DNA of 64,000 nucleotides from Gp13-AA77 sp035578005 (GTDB lineage Bacteria; Acidobacteriota; Terriglobia; UBA7540). The position numbers and the translations under genes were made by a program. The stretch is taken from positions 20,035-84,034 of the forward strand of contig DATJYK010000444.1 in assembly GCA_035578005.1 (NCBI GenBank), written 5' to 3'. Below, one piece after another: positions 8,251 through 17,131 of the stretch; positions within the stretch are counted from its first letter, which is position 1; every line of letters starts with the position of its first letter. A model generated the notes under the pieces. The model did not search any database, was not told the DNA's origin, and saw nothing but the letters and a program-made list of their open reading frames with translations.

Positions 8251-9150
8251 ATGGCGCTGAACGTTGGAGTACTGGCGGCCGAACACGTGGCCGCAGGGTT
8301 GGTGGAAGGCCACCGGTTGGTCAAGTCGCTGCGCATGTTGGATGCGGAGAGCAAAGGGGACGCGCTCCAGTCGATGCCCGCAGAACAGATTGCGCGCAGC
8401 ATGTGCGAGCTCATCGAGGCGGTGCGGCAGGGTCAGCCTCTGCAGACTGTGGGCGTCGGCTTTCCGGGAATCATTCGAGGGGGTGTCGTGCAGGAATCCC
8501 CCAACCTCCAACAGGTTAAGGGATACGACCTCGGCGCGGCTCTCTGCGCCATGCTCAGCGAACGCGGCATAACGGCCAAAGCCGTGATCTTCAACGATGC
8601 GGACGTGATGGCGGCCGGGATCGCGGCCACCCGTGGACAATTGCATCGGGTGGTGCGCGCGTGGACGCTCGGCAACGGCATCGGATTTGGACGCTATCCG
8701 TGGGTGGCGGGAATTTGGGAAGGCGGTCACTCGGTGGTTTCGCTTGATCCCAAAGAGCACTATTGCGGTTGTGGCGGACAGGGCCATCTGGAAGGCATCA
8801 TGGGCCACCGCGCCATGCGCCTGCGTTTTCTTGACCTGGAGCCGGAGGAAATCTTTGCCAACGCTGCGAACGGCGACGAACGCTGCGAGGCTTTTGTGAA
8901 ACTGTGGCATCGCGCCCTCGCCGCCGCCACGGCTACCAGCGTCCACATGGATGGGCCTGGGGAGTTTTACGTGACGGGACAAAACGCGCGCTTCGTTGAC
9001 CTCGCCAGGCTTGATCTCTACCTTCACGATTTCGTCAAGATGTCGCCGCTGCAGGGCACCCGGTTCGAAGTGGTGGCCACCAGCGACGAGGTGGGCGTGA
9101 TCGGAGCTGCGGTGAACGCCGAACGCTTTGTGGCCGGAGAATCGAAATAG
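8251..9150 (+). CDS. ROK-family protein (sugar kinase / glucokinase-like)
   Basis: A 299-aa protein with AGGAG 6 nt before the ATG. ROK-type features: a phosphate-binding N-terminus (LNVGVLAAEH), the VGVGFPGII stretch of the sugar-binding loop, FNDADVMAAG (the catalytic Asp region, like the 'NDANAAALGE' of ROK kinases), and LGNGIGFG in place of LGTGIGGG. The zinc cluster CGCGGQGHLEGIMG is a variant of CxCGxxGCxE, with His at the third Cys. Expected activity is ATP-dependent phosphorylation of a hexose in the cytoplasm. The N-terminal D-x-G-x-T motif is not well preserved, so kinase activity is likely but not certain. Confidence 0.75.
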   Translation: MALNVGVLAAEHVAAGLVEGHRLVKSLRMLDAESKGDALQSMPAEQIARSMCELIEAVRQGQPLQTVGVGFPGIIRGGVVQESPNLQQVKGYDLGAALCAMLSERGITAKAVIFNDADVMAAGIAATRGQLHRVVRAWTLGNGIGFGRYPWVAGIWEGGHSVVSLDPKEHYCGCGGQGHLEGIMGHRAMRLRFLDLEPEEIFANAANGDERCEAFVKLWHRALAAATATSVHMDGPGEFYVTGQNARFVDLARLDLYLHDFVKMSPLQGTRFEVVATSDEVGVIGAAVNAERFVAGESK

Positions 9151-9158
9151 GGCAGGCT

Positions 9159-9461
9159 ATGAGCCGCGTGAACATCGAAGTCCCGCATGACAAGATTGAA
9201 GAATTCTGCCGCAGGCACTACATCGCAAAGTTGTCATTCTTCGGATGTATCCTGCGCGATGATTTTTCGTCAGGCAGCGATGTCGATGTACTGGTGGAGT
9301 TCAAGCCGGGACACGTACCAGGCCTGGCTTTTTTTTCGATGGAGAGCGAACTTAGCGGAATCCTCGGTCGCAAGGTCGACTTGCAGACCCCGCAGTTCTT
9401 AAGCCGCCACTTCCGAGACGAAGCGCTTCGCGAGGCGGAGGTGCATTACGTCGCGCCGTGA
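9159..9461 (+). CDS. MNT-type minimal nucleotidyltransferase (MntA-like antitoxin)
   Basis: This 100-aa protein matches the MNT half of HEPN/MNT toxin-antitoxin pairs. In the family, the MNT protein neutralises the HepT RNase by transferring AMP to it. The nucleotidyltransferase motif reads FFGCILRDDFSSGSDVDVLVEF: the metal-binding D-x-D is intact, but the family GS is GC, a Ser-to-Cys change. The rest (GHVPGLAFFSMESELSGILGRKVDLQTP) is standard. Its partner directly downstream is reduced to a short remnant (9457-9564), overlapping the stop of this gene. The antitoxin therefore seems to have outlived its toxin, and its present role is uncertain. Confidence 0.85.
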   Translation: MSRVNIEVPHDKIEEFCRRHYIAKLSFFGCILRDDFSSGSDVDVLVEFKPGHVPGLAFFSMESELSGILGRKVDLQTPQFLSRHFRDEALREAEVHYVAP

Positions 9462-9564
9462 TCCGTCGGCGCGGATGCGCCACATGCTCGAGCGGCAGAT
9501 CGTCGCCCGTGATGTTCCCGCTCTGATCAGCTCTCTTGAAAAGATCGTCCCAGCATCGGATTGA
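9457..9564 (+). pseudogene. hepT (DUF86 HEPN toxin) remnant with large internal deletion
   Basis: The frame reads RDPSARMRHMLE and then directly RQIVARDVPALISSLEKI before ending in VPASD and a stop. The first piece matches the start of DUF86/HepT proteins (RD....L.HMLE). The second matches their final helix (W.IV..DLP.LI..LEKIL). About 75 codons in the middle, including the RxxxxxH RNase motif, are missing, while the frame is preserved across the junction near 9492. The remnant overlaps the MNT stop by a few bases, the usual arrangement for this operon. Family membership is recognised by eye from two short ends and needs a profile search. Confidence 0.6.
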
Positions 9565-9680
9565 TGAGCGCACTCTGCGGCGGGCTGCCCTCACTTCTGC
9601 GACAAGTTTTCCTTCTCGGCTGAGCCGCGCTTGGTTTATGCTTTGCTACCTTGCGAAATTCCTTCGGAGGTTGCAATACT

Positions 9681-12600
9681 ATGCGTATTCTTCGTCTGCG
9701 TCTGGCGCTCTGCGCGTTGCTGAGCCTGGCTTTCTGCGGCGTTGGACTGACGCAGCAATACCCGCAGTCTCTTTATCAGGAAATGCGCTGGCGCATGATT
9801 GGACCCTTGCGCGGGGGCCGAACGCGCGCGGCGACGGGCGTTCCCAGCCAGCCGAATGTGTTCTACATCGGCCAGGTCAATGGGGGAGTTTGGAAATCGG
9901 ACGATTACGGCCGGACGTGGAATCCCATCTTTGACAGCCAGCCAACGCAATCGATCGGTGCCATTGCAGTGGCTCAATCAGATCCCAACATCGTGTACGT
10001 TGCGAGCGGCGAAGGCTTGCAGCGTCCTGACTTGTCAGTGGGAGACGGCATCTACAAATCGACCGATGCGGGCAAGACGTGGACGCATCTCGGCCTGCGC
10101 GATGGTCAGCAGATTCCTGCGCTCGCCATCGATCCGCGCGATCCGAATCGCGTGTTTGCCGCGGTGCTCGGTCATCCTTACGGAGCGAACGAAGAGCGCG
10201 GCGTCTTCCGCTCCGCGGACGGCGGGCAAAGCTGGCAGAAGGTTCTTTACAAGGATGAGAACACAGGCGCGTCTGACGTAGAGATCGATCCCGCAAATCC
10301 TGACGTCGTTTACGCCTGCCTGTGGCGCGCGCGCCAGGGACCCTGGGAAGACGGCAATTCGTACGGCGGCGCTGGCGGAGGCATTTTCAAGTCAACCGAC
10401 GGCGGCGCCAATTGGAACAAGCTCGCCGGCGGACTGCCGGACGATCTGGTGCAAGCCTACGTTGCAATCGCACCGAGCGACACGCGGATACTCTATTCGA
10501 GCCTGGCGACCTCTCACGGGACAGCCCTGTATCGCACCGACGACGGTGGCGAGCACTGGTCCCGTACGACTACTGATCCGCGGCCGACCGTGCGCATCGG
10601 CGGTGGCGATCTCGCCGTGCCCAAGGTTGACCCCAAGAATCCGGACGTTGTCTACACCACCAGCACGGTCACCTGGCGCTCCGCTGATGGCGGAAAAAGC
10701 TGGACGGGCATTCGCGGTGCGCCTGGCGGCGATGACTACCAGAACATCTGGATCAACCCGAACAACCCAGACACCATTCTGCTGGTGAGCGACCAAGGCG
10801 CGATTGTTACCGTCAACGGCGGCGTCACGTGGAGTTCCTGGTACAACCAGCCGACCGCGCAGTTCTACCACGTGATTACCGACAATCAGTATCCTTACCG
10901 CGTTTACGGCGGCCAGCAGGAAAGCGGTTCTGTAGGAACTGCGAGCCGCGGCAACGACGGAGAGATCACCTTCCGCGAGTGGCATCCGGTGGGCGTCATC
11001 GAGTACGGCTACGTCGCGCCGGACCCGCTGCATCCCGACATTGTCTACGGCGCCGGTCGATCGGAGGTTTCGAAGTTCGATTGGGTCACCGGACAGGTGC
11101 AGAACGTGACGCCGATTCCGGTGCGCAGCGAAAAGTACCGCGCTGATCGCACCGAGCCCGCCATGTTTTCGCCGATCGATCCCCACATTCTCTATTACGC
11201 CACCAATTTTCTGTTTAAGACGACGGATGGCGGGCATTCCTGGCAGACCATCAGCCCCGACCTTACGCGTGAGCAGCCGGGCATTCCCGCGAGTCTCGGC
11301 GACCTTGCCGCGAAAGATCCCAACGCCGCTAGAGTGCGCGGCGCGATCTACGCGCTCGGTCCGTCGTTCCAAAGTGTGAATACGCTGTGGGCTGGCACTG
11401 ATGACGGTCTCATCTGGATTACGCGTGACGGCGGACAGAATTGGAACAACATTACGCCGCCGGAGCTGACTCCGTGGAGCAAGGTCACTCAGATTGCTGC
11501 GTCGCACTTCGACTTCCGCTCTGCTTACGCCTCTGCCAGTCGATTTCGAATTGATGACCTACATCCTTACATCTACCGCACGCACGACGGCGGCAAGAGC
11601 TGGCAGAAGATCGTCACAGGGTTGCCTGAAAGCGGGCCTGTCGACACGGTGCGCGAAGATCCCGTGGAGAAGGGGTTGCTGTTTGCCGGCACGGAAAATG
11701 CCGTCTGGGTTTCGTTTGACGACGGCGACCACTGGCAATCCTTGCAACTCAATTTGCCGCACACATCGATGCGCGACCTCTGGATTCACGATAGTGATTT
11801 GATTGTCGCCACTCACGGCCGCTCTTTCTGGGTTCTGGATGACATCACACCGCTGCGGCAGATTGCCGACGCGGCGTCTCATTCGGATGCCTACCTGTTC
11901 AAGCCCGCGCCGGCTTACCGCGTGCGGCGCAGTACGAATACCGATACGCCGCTGCCACCTGACGAACCCGCCGGCCAGAATCCGCCCGACGGCGCGATCA
12001 TTGACTATTCTCTCGGCCAGGCTGCTTCGGGTGCTGTCACGGTTGAAATCCTCGATTCAGGCGGCAAAGTGGTTCGCCGCTATTCGAGCACTGACAAGCC
12101 TGAAATGAGCGAAGAAGAGATGAAGAAGACCGTCGCCGTTCCGCTTTACTGGGTTCGCATGCCTAAGATTCTTTCCGCCGAGGCCGGCATGCATCGCTGG
12201 GTTTGGGATCTTCACTACGCTGCGCCCAAATCGGCGCGATACGAATATCCGATCTCTGCGGTGCCGCATGACACTCCGCGCTTGCCGCAAGGTCCCACAG
12301 CGCTTCCGGGCCAATACACGGTGCGGCTCACCGCAGCCGGCCAAAGTTACTCGGCGCCGCTGACCATCAAATTGGATCCCAGAATCAAAACCTCATCCGC
12401 GGACCTTCAGGAACAATTCGAACTCGCAACACGCCTCGCCGCCATGATGGACGGCAGTTACGAAGCGCTTGGCGAAGCCCGTCCGCTTCTTGATCAACTG
12501 CAAAAGCTATCCAAGCAGCAGGCAAGCGGACCGTTGGCAGAACCAGTCAATGCGCTTTTGAAAAAGGTCACCGCGCTGGTCGGCAGGTCTGGCGGCTTTT

Positions 12601-12878
12601 TCGCGCCTCCATCGCCCGAAGTGACGCTCTCTCGAGTGAGTGGCGAAGTGGCGGCGCTTTACGGCCAAATCGAGGCCGCCGATGCTGGTCCTACTGCTTC
12701 GCAGACTTCCGCTGCGTCCGACATTGCGAAGGATTTCTCAGATGTCCAGGCCCGCTGGAACGAAGTGAAGACCACTGATCTTCCGACGCTCAACCGCCAA
12801 TTAAGCGGCGCTGGGCTGCCCGAAATTCACTTGCGCGCAGAATCTCAACCGGCCACGGAGCAGGAAGACCTGGAGTAG
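9681..12878 (+). CDS. Large secreted sortilin/VPS10-BNR beta-propeller protein
   Basis: A 1065-aa exported protein. The signal peptide is MRILRLRLALCALLSLAFCGVGLTQ, and GGAGG lies 10 nt before the ATG at 9681 (an earlier in-frame ATG at 9651 lacks a site). The mature N-terminus YQEMRWRMIGPLRGGRTRA is the hallmark of the Acidobacteria/Bacteroidetes family annotated as 'glycosyl hydrolase' or VPS10 domain protein. At least eight BNR/Asp-box motifs (S-x-D-x-G-x-T/S-W, for example SDDYGRTW, STDAGKTW, SADGGQSW, STDGGANW, TRDGGQNW) mark one or two propellers over residues 30-700. The C-terminal third is non-propeller with a helical end. Substrate unknown. Despite the common label, no glycosidase catalytic residues can be assigned. 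Confidence 0.85.
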   Translation: MRILRLRLALCALLSLAFCGVGLTQQYPQSLYQEMRWRMIGPLRGGRTRAATGVPSQPNVFYIGQVNGGVWKSDDYGRTWNPIFDSQPTQSIGAIAVAQSDPNIVYVASGEGLQRPDLSVGDGIYKSTDAGKTWTHLGLRDGQQIPALAIDPRDPNRVFAAVLGHPYGANEERGVFRSADGGQSWQKVLYKDENTGASDVEIDPANPDVVYACLWRARQGPWEDGNSYGGAGGGIFKSTDGGANWNKLAGGLPDDLVQAYVAIAPSDTRILYSSLATSHGTALYRTDDGGEHWSRTTTDPRPTVRIGGGDLAVPKVDPKNPDVVYTTSTVTWRSADGGKSWTGIRGAPGGDDYQNIWINPNNPDTILLVSDQGAIVTVNGGVTWSSWYNQPTAQFYHVITDNQYPYRVYGGQQESGSVGTASRGNDGEITFREWHPVGVIEYGYVAPDPLHPDIVYGAGRSEVSKFDWVTGQVQNVTPIPVRSEKYRADRTEPAMFSPIDPHILYYATNFLFKTTDGGHSWQTISPDLTREQPGIPASLGDLAAKDPNAARVRGAIYALGPSFQSVNTLWAGTDDGLIWITRDGGQNWNNITPPELTPWSKVTQIAASHFDFRSAYASASRFRIDDLHPYIYRTHDGGKSWQKIVTGLPESGPVDTVREDPVEKGLLFAGTENAVWVSFDDGDHWQSLQLNLPHTSMRDLWIHDSDLIVATHGRSFWVLDDITPLRQIADAASHSDAYLFKPAPAYRVRRSTNTDTPLPPDEPAGQNPPDGAIIDYSLGQAASGAVTVEILDSGGKVVRRYSSTDKPEMSEEEMKKTVAVPLYWVRMPKILSAEAGMHRWVWDLHYAAPKSARYEYPISAVPHDTPRLPQGPTALPGQYTVRLTAAGQSYSAPLTIKLDPRIKTSSADLQEQFELATRLAAMMDGSYEALGEARPLLDQLQKLSKQQASGPLAEPVNALLKKVTALVGRSGGFFAPPSPEVTLSRVSGEVAALYGQIEAADAGPTASQTSAASDIAKDFSDVQARWNEVKTTDLPTLNRQLSGAGLPEIHLRAESQPATEQEDLE

Positions 12879-12892
12879 GCTCCATGGGTAGT

Positions 12893-14083
12893 CTATATCT
12901 GGCGCGCGATTTTACGAGCGAGCTCAGAAACAGGCGCGCCTCCAAAGTTCGACAGCTTGAGCCAGCGGATGCCATGGCTGCGCGGAGCGGCGAGCTCAAC
13001 GTGGTACGCGCGCACTTCAATGTCACGATAGGTGACGCTATGGCGAAGGCGAACCAACTGCGCGCCAACCGAAATCTTGTCTGACGCTGTTTGGCGAGTG
13101 TCGCTTGTGTCTACGCTTTCCAAGTCGGGATCACAGGCCAACGGAGCTGTCGTGCAAAGCGTAGCGATCTTGGTCTGAAGCAGTGCGCGCGCATGCGCCG
13201 GTGAGCGGCCAAATGCCGAGGGAAAGTTCCACAAGTCAGACATTAAGCCCTCATCGAGGCCGCGCACGAGCATGACGGCTCTTGAGGCGCCTTCCAGTTC
13301 TGGATCAGCATCAGCACTGCAGCCGGGCCGAAAGATCACAGCGGCCGCAAGGTGATGCTGCTCGGTGGCGCGTCGCGGACGTGCTGACGGGAATGCTTCG
13401 GGCGTGCCCAAGCGGTGCGCGCGGCACCAGGGGCGAACAGGGCAAGACAGACAGCGAGGCGATCGCGGCAGGCAGATCGTCTGGCCGAGTTCCATCAGGG
13501 CTTGATTGAACTCGCCGGGATGCCGCTCCGAGAGCAGATCACGCAGCCTCACTTCGACGGCCTTGCGGAAGCGCGCCTCGGCCAGGCCCCCCTTGCGCGC
13601 GTCGATCCGTGCCGCGACTCGCGCCACGTTGCCGTCCAGCACGGCCAGCCGCGCGTCGTAGGCAATGCTGAGCACAGCGGCTGCAGTGTAACTGCCAACA
13701 CCAGCGAGCGAGCGGGCTTCAGCAAGCCTCGCCGGAAATCTGCCGTCGAACTCCTCTACCATCTTCCTGGCGGCAGCGTGCATGTGCCGAGCGCGGCGAT
13801 AATAACCAAGACCAGACCAAAGGCGAAGCACTCGATCGAGGCGGGCACGCGCCAGTTCAGAAACCGTAGGAAACGTCTTCAGAAAGCGGCGGTAATACGG
13901 AATGACCGTTGCAATCTGTGTCTGTTGCAGCATGATTTCCGAAACCCAGATTGCGTATGCGTCTCGCGTTTCCCGCCATGGAAGCGGGCGGTGTGTGCGG
14001 CGATACCACGTGAGGAGCGCTCGCCGCAGAGGCAAGATTGATGCAGTTGATGGCTCATCGGCGCGTGGGTGTGAAGAGGGCAT
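12893..14083 (-). CDS. mutY: A/G-specific adenine DNA glycosylase
   Basis: This 396-aa base-excision repair enzyme removes adenine paired with 8-oxoguanine. The HhH-GPD core carries the catalytic Glu49 in SEIMLQQTQ and Asp150 in AVLDGNVARV. The hairpin SLAGVGSYTAAAV precedes it. The iron-sulfur cluster ligands C204-x6-C211-x2-C214-x5-C220 are intact. The C-terminal 160 residues correspond to the NUDIX-like 8-oxoG recognition domain, here with a divergent insertion. Length is a little above E. coli MutY (350 aa). It is convergent with the sortilin-like gene (stops 14 nt apart). Confidence 0.95.
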   Translation of the reverse strand: MPSSHPRADEPSTASILPLRRALLTWYRRTHRPLPWRETRDAYAIWVSEIMLQQTQIATVIPYYRRFLKTFPTVSELARARLDRVLRLWSGLGYYRRARHMHAAARKMVEEFDGRFPARLAEARSLAGVGSYTAAAVLSIAYDARLAVLDGNVARVAARIDARKGGLAEARFRKAVEVRLRDLLSERHPGEFNQALMELGQTICLPRSPRCLSCPVRPWCRAHRLGTPEAFPSARPRRATEQHHLAAAVIFRPGCSADADPELEGASRAVMLVRGLDEGLMSDLWNFPSAFGRSPAHARALLQTKIATLCTTAPLACDPDLESVDTSDTRQTASDKISVGAQLVRLRHSVTYRDIEVRAYHVELAAPRSHGIRWLKLSNFGGAPVSELARKIARQI

Positions 14084-14092
14084 CGGTAGGAA

Positions 14093-14275
14093 GTCAGAAG
14101 TAAGGAGTCAGGAGTCAGAAGTCAGAAGAAAGAAGTCAGAAGCCAGAAGTAAGAGACATGACACTTGCTTCTTACTTCTTACTTCTTACTTCTCACCTCT
14201 TACTTCGTATCCTGCTTTCTGGCTTCTGACTCCTTGCTTCTGGCTTCTGACTCCTGACTTCTTTCTCCTGCTTTT
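14093..14275. repeat. Stuttered palindrome 2
   Basis: 14093-14157 is built of AGAAGTCAG, AAGTAAGGAGTCAGGAGTC and similar words. 14163-14275 is built of their complements (CTTCTTACTTC, CTGACTCC, TTCTGGCTTCTGAC). The whole spacer between mutY and the VWA gene is thus one degenerate purine/pyrimidine hairpin, running up to the stop codon of the VWA gene. Confidence 0.65.
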
Positions 14276-16720
14276 TCAGTTCAAGTCGAAGGACGCGTGT
14301 TCCACGGGCGTCCGGTTTCCCGAAGCGTCCATGGCAAGAATCTCCAGTTCGTACTGGCCCGGTTGGACGCCTTCAAGCCTCAGAGGAATTCCGATGGGAA
14401 TCACAGGATTGCCCGCCTTGACGAACATGTTCACCGGAGTCGTCAAATTGGCCACCGGCTGGTTTGTCTTGCGATCCACCACTTCGTAACGTAATTGGAC
14501 CTTGGGTTGACCGCCCGCCGCCAACTGCGGATCGTAGACCTCAACGTAAAGCGCAAGTTGTTTACCGGCTTTGAAAGTGTTGTTGGCAGAGGGCTCCAAC
14601 TGCACGCCCTGGGCTACAAATGTTTTCTGATCTTCTAGCAATGCCTCGTCCATACTCACCGCGGCATCCGACACTTTCTGGATCTGGTCGCTCAAGATGA
14701 CGCCGCTGATGTTGAACTGGTTTCCATTGTAGGGCCGCACCGTAAGCGGAATTTCCTGCTTGGCGAAGCTGCTCCCTCCCGTGCTCACGGCAATTTTCAA
14801 CTTGTATTCGCCGGGCGCAATGTCGAAGCCCGCGCGGTAGTTGAAAGCGCCCTGGGTGAACTCTTTGAGATCTTTTTTCTCGTAATCCAGGGCGCGCGAG
14901 TCGCTGAAGCGGGCCGCGACGGAGCCGTCCGGCCGGTAAGCGACGCCCAAAATGGTAACGTCGCAATGGAAGTTCTTCTTATCCTTTTCAAAATTGAACG
15001 CGTCGCCCGGCACGGAGAGAGCAACATTCACCAGCGCCTGGTCAGCGCCCTGATAAAAGTACGACGCTTCCGCATTGAGATGGGCGCTCCCAGCCTGTGG
15101 GCTGGCGAGCTGGGCCTCCAGAGTCTTGGCCTCGGGCTTGCCGGCGAGCGCGTCCACACCCTTGGTGTCATAGTAGCCGTTGCGCGCCCGCACCTCGAGG
15201 CCCTTGGCGTCTACCTTGACTTTGATCGGATGGTAGGTGCCGTCGTGGCTGAGATCTTCGGGGGCGTAGCCCAGCACATAGTATTCGTCCAGCTCGTGAG
15301 CGATCTTGTCGAGACCACCGGCAAAGTCATTGGTGTTGAAGATGGGGAAGCCGCCGGTTCCCGTGGCCAGGGCATAAAGCACATCCTGGCTGGCGGTGGC
15401 CATTTGTGGGAACTGTGGAATGTTGGCGTTAGGCATGAAGTTCGGATTATTTAGAGGACTGTTGAGGCCCATTCCCGGAGGTGCTACGCCGCCGCCACGA
15501 CCACCTGTGGTGCCTCCGGTGGTACCGCCGCGACCGCCGTTACCAGTGGTGCCACCACGTCCGCCACTACCGGTGGTGCCGGTGGTACCACCGTGTCCAC
15601 CGCTAGTACCGGTGCCGCCTACTCCTCCAACACCACTATGGCCTCCACCGCCGGCTGTCCCTCCGCCTCCGGCCGCGCCGCCGACAGGGCCACCCCCGTG
15701 TGCGCCGCCACCGCCACCACCTGCAGGCGCGCCGCCACCACCGCCACCCCCAGGACGCTGGGGCAGAGGCATGAGCACGGTAAGCAGCCCTTCATAGTGC
15801 GGGAAATTGGGCTCATCAGGAAGTTGAAGCTCGCCGAGCGGCTGTCCGGGTGGGCGCCCGAGGGAGGGCCCAGTCGGCGATGACATACTGGGCTGACCGC
15901 TAAAGAGCCCACGGACGTCCAGGGGATAAATTGCGACATTAGCCTTATTAGCCTGGTCGATGGCTGCCGTCAGCTCGTACATGAGCTCATCGTTCAGCGG
16001 AAAGCCGGACGAGAAAAGTATCATAGTCTTTCGCCCTGGGATGGGAGCCAGAATCTTAGACAAATGCCGAATCCCGTACAGCAAGTCGCGGGCGCCGAAA
16101 TCGCCTTCAGCGCTGGTCAGGGTGGGTCCGGTCGTTGTCATCGCGACGTTAGCGCCAGCCAACGTGTCCGGGGGAGCATTGGGATTGACGTTGCCTGACT
16201 TCACTCCCTTTACCGCGCGAGCCAGCAAGTCCGCATTGTCCGTAAAGTTTTGGACCACGCGGAAGGTTCCCGTAAATTCGACTACGGCCATCAGCCGGTC
16301 CGGTGAGGTCGTCTTGTCGACGAATTGGGCCGCCGCCTTGCGCGCAAATCCCTGGTCTTGCAGACTCATGGTGGAGTCATCGAAGAACAGCACAATGTAA
16401 CGGCGGTTGCCCGGTGCATTGGGGCCCGCGGCGCCGGAGCCATGGGAAAAGGAAACGATCTTCTGCTCCTCTCCGTTGTCGAAAACGTGAAAATCCTTGG
16501 CTTCCAGGTTCTCAATGTAGTGGTCCTTTTTGTCGGTCACCACCGTATCCACCAGCACCAGGTTGGCTTCCTTGCGAATGGTGCTGACCGTGGCGCTCTG
16601 GGCCCCTGCGCCGGCATCCGTCTGGGCGGACGACTGGTGAGGAACCGGCGGCCGGCCCGCCCCGACAGCCATCAGGCCCGCCAGCAGCGCGAAGGTGATC
16701 GCCTTGGATTGAGTTTTCAT
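14276..16720 (-). CDS. Secreted VWA-domain protein with a long glycine-rich insert (VWFA-related acidobacterial type)
   Basis: 814 aa from the ATG at 16720, chosen for GGGGGTG just upstream and a good signal peptide (MKTQSKAITFALLAGLMAVGAG). The order is: an N-terminal region (EANLVLVDTVVTDKKDHYIENLEAKDFHVFDNG) that precedes the VWA domain in this acidobacterial family; the VWA domain with VLFFDDSTMS, a MIDAS-like D-x-T-x-S; then an insert of about 90 residues, almost entirely Gly with Thr, Ser and Ala, encoded at about 15485-15765; then the end of the VWA domain (YALATGTGGFPIFNTNDFAGGLDKIAHELDEYYVLGY) and a C-terminal beta-sandwich region. Two shorter paralogues follow on the same strand. 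Function is unknown; adhesion or complex assembly outside the cytoplasmic membrane is inferred from VWA domains generally. Confidence 0.88.
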   Translation of the reverse strand: MKTQSKAITFALLAGLMAVGAGRPPVPHQSSAQTDAGAGAQSATVSTIRKEANLVLVDTVVTDKKDHYIENLEAKDFHVFDNGEEQKIVSFSHGSGAAGPNAPGNRRYIVLFFDDSTMSLQDQGFARKAAAQFVDKTTSPDRLMAVVEFTGTFRVVQNFTDNADLLARAVKGVKSGNVNPNAPPDTLAGANVAMTTTGPTLTSAEGDFGARDLLYGIRHLSKILAPIPGRKTMILFSSGFPLNDELMYELTAAIDQANKANVAIYPLDVRGLFSGQPSMSSPTGPSLGRPPGQPLGELQLPDEPNFPHYEGLLTVLMPLPQRPGGGGGGGAPAGGGGGGAHGGGPVGGAAGGGGTAGGGGHSGVGGVGGTGTSGGHGGTTGTTGSGGRGGTTGNGGRGGTTGGTTGGRGGGVAPPGMGLNSPLNNPNFMPNANIPQFPQMATASQDVLYALATGTGGFPIFNTNDFAGGLDKIAHELDEYYVLGYAPEDLSHDGTYHPIKVKVDAKGLEVRARNGYYDTKGVDALAGKPEAKTLEAQLASPQAGSAHLNAEASYFYQGADQALVNVALSVPGDAFNFEKDKKNFHCDVTILGVAYRPDGSVAARFSDSRALDYEKKDLKEFTQGAFNYRAGFDIAPGEYKLKIAVSTGGSSFAKQEIPLTVRPYNGNQFNISGVILSDQIQKVSDAAVSMDEALLEDQKTFVAQGVQLEPSANNTFKAGKQLALYVEVYDPQLAAGGQPKVQLRYEVVDRKTNQPVANLTTPVNMFVKAGNPVIPIGIPLRLEGVQPGQYELEILAMDASGNRTPVEHASFDLN

Positions 16721-16802
16721 GATGCACCCCCAGAAATCAATTATCACCAGACCCCATTACTTTACACCTTTCGGGGACCACAAACCTGGTTTCCCCTGGG
16801 TT

Positions 16803-16914
16803 GGTAATGGTTCGGTTTGACGTAGGGGCGGCCCTTGCGGCCGCACAAGCAACAGCGCTGCCCTGAATGGGCGGCCACAAGGGCCGCCCCTACGTCAAAC
16901 TGAACCACTACTCC
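16803..16914. repeat. Palindromic repeat element, GTAGGGGCGGCCCTTG family, copy 2
   Basis: Arms 16803-16844 and 16871-16914 are complementary over about 40 bp with a few mismatches. The loop (ACAAGCAACAGCGCTGCCC...) is related to the loop of the copy at 54628-54737 (AAGTAACAGCACGACC), so these are true copies and not independent hairpins. Confidence 0.8.
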
Positions 16915-16998
16915 CAGGGTTCCCCAAATCGCTCGCCGTCAGAACAGCCGCGCGTACTCCTTCGAACGGCCCTAGACCAGTCTAGTTCTAGCGAGCGG

Positions 16999-17124
16999 CG
17001 GAAAAACCCGTCCAACCCGTCATTCCGAGGAGCCGGAGGCGACGAGGAATCTCGCATTATCTTTCTTTTCAGAGCGAGATTTCTCGCTACGCTCGAAATG
17101 ACACGGTTCCGCAGGTTTTTTCCG
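16999..17124. mobile_element. MITE-like element, CGGAAAAACC family, copy 1
   Basis: 126 bp bounded by inverted ends CGGAAAAACC / GGTTTTTTCCG. The interior reads GTCATTCCGAGGAGCC, GACGAGGAATCTCGC, then GCGAGATTTCTCGC and CGAAATGAC. A longer copy in the opposite orientation lies at 42156-42330. It encodes nothing. Target-site duplications were not identified, so mobility is inferred from the ends and the second copy. Confidence 0.55.
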
Positions 17125-17131
17125 TAACCTG

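Larger units (their letters stand above)
16721..17131. repeat. Spacer holding two different palindromic elements
   Basis: 16803-16914 is copy 2 of the GTAGGGGCGGCCCTTG palindrome. 16999-17124 is a MITE-like element with ends CGGAAAAACC and GGTTTTTTCCG and an internal inverted stretch (GAGGAATCTCGC ... GCGAGATTTCTCGC). No gene is apparent. The upstream region of the 814-aa VWA gene lies at 16721-16802, where I see no clear promoter. Confidence 0.7.

Noticed and set aside
9681..12878. Glycoside hydrolase activity for the 1065-aa protein
   Set aside because: The name is often attached to this family, but only BNR/Asp-box propeller repeats are visible, with no catalytic acid pair that I can assign.
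15396..15797. Proline-rich open frame on the plus strand
   Set aside because: It is the complement of the glycine-rich tract of the VWA gene, with no ribosome site and no conserved domain.
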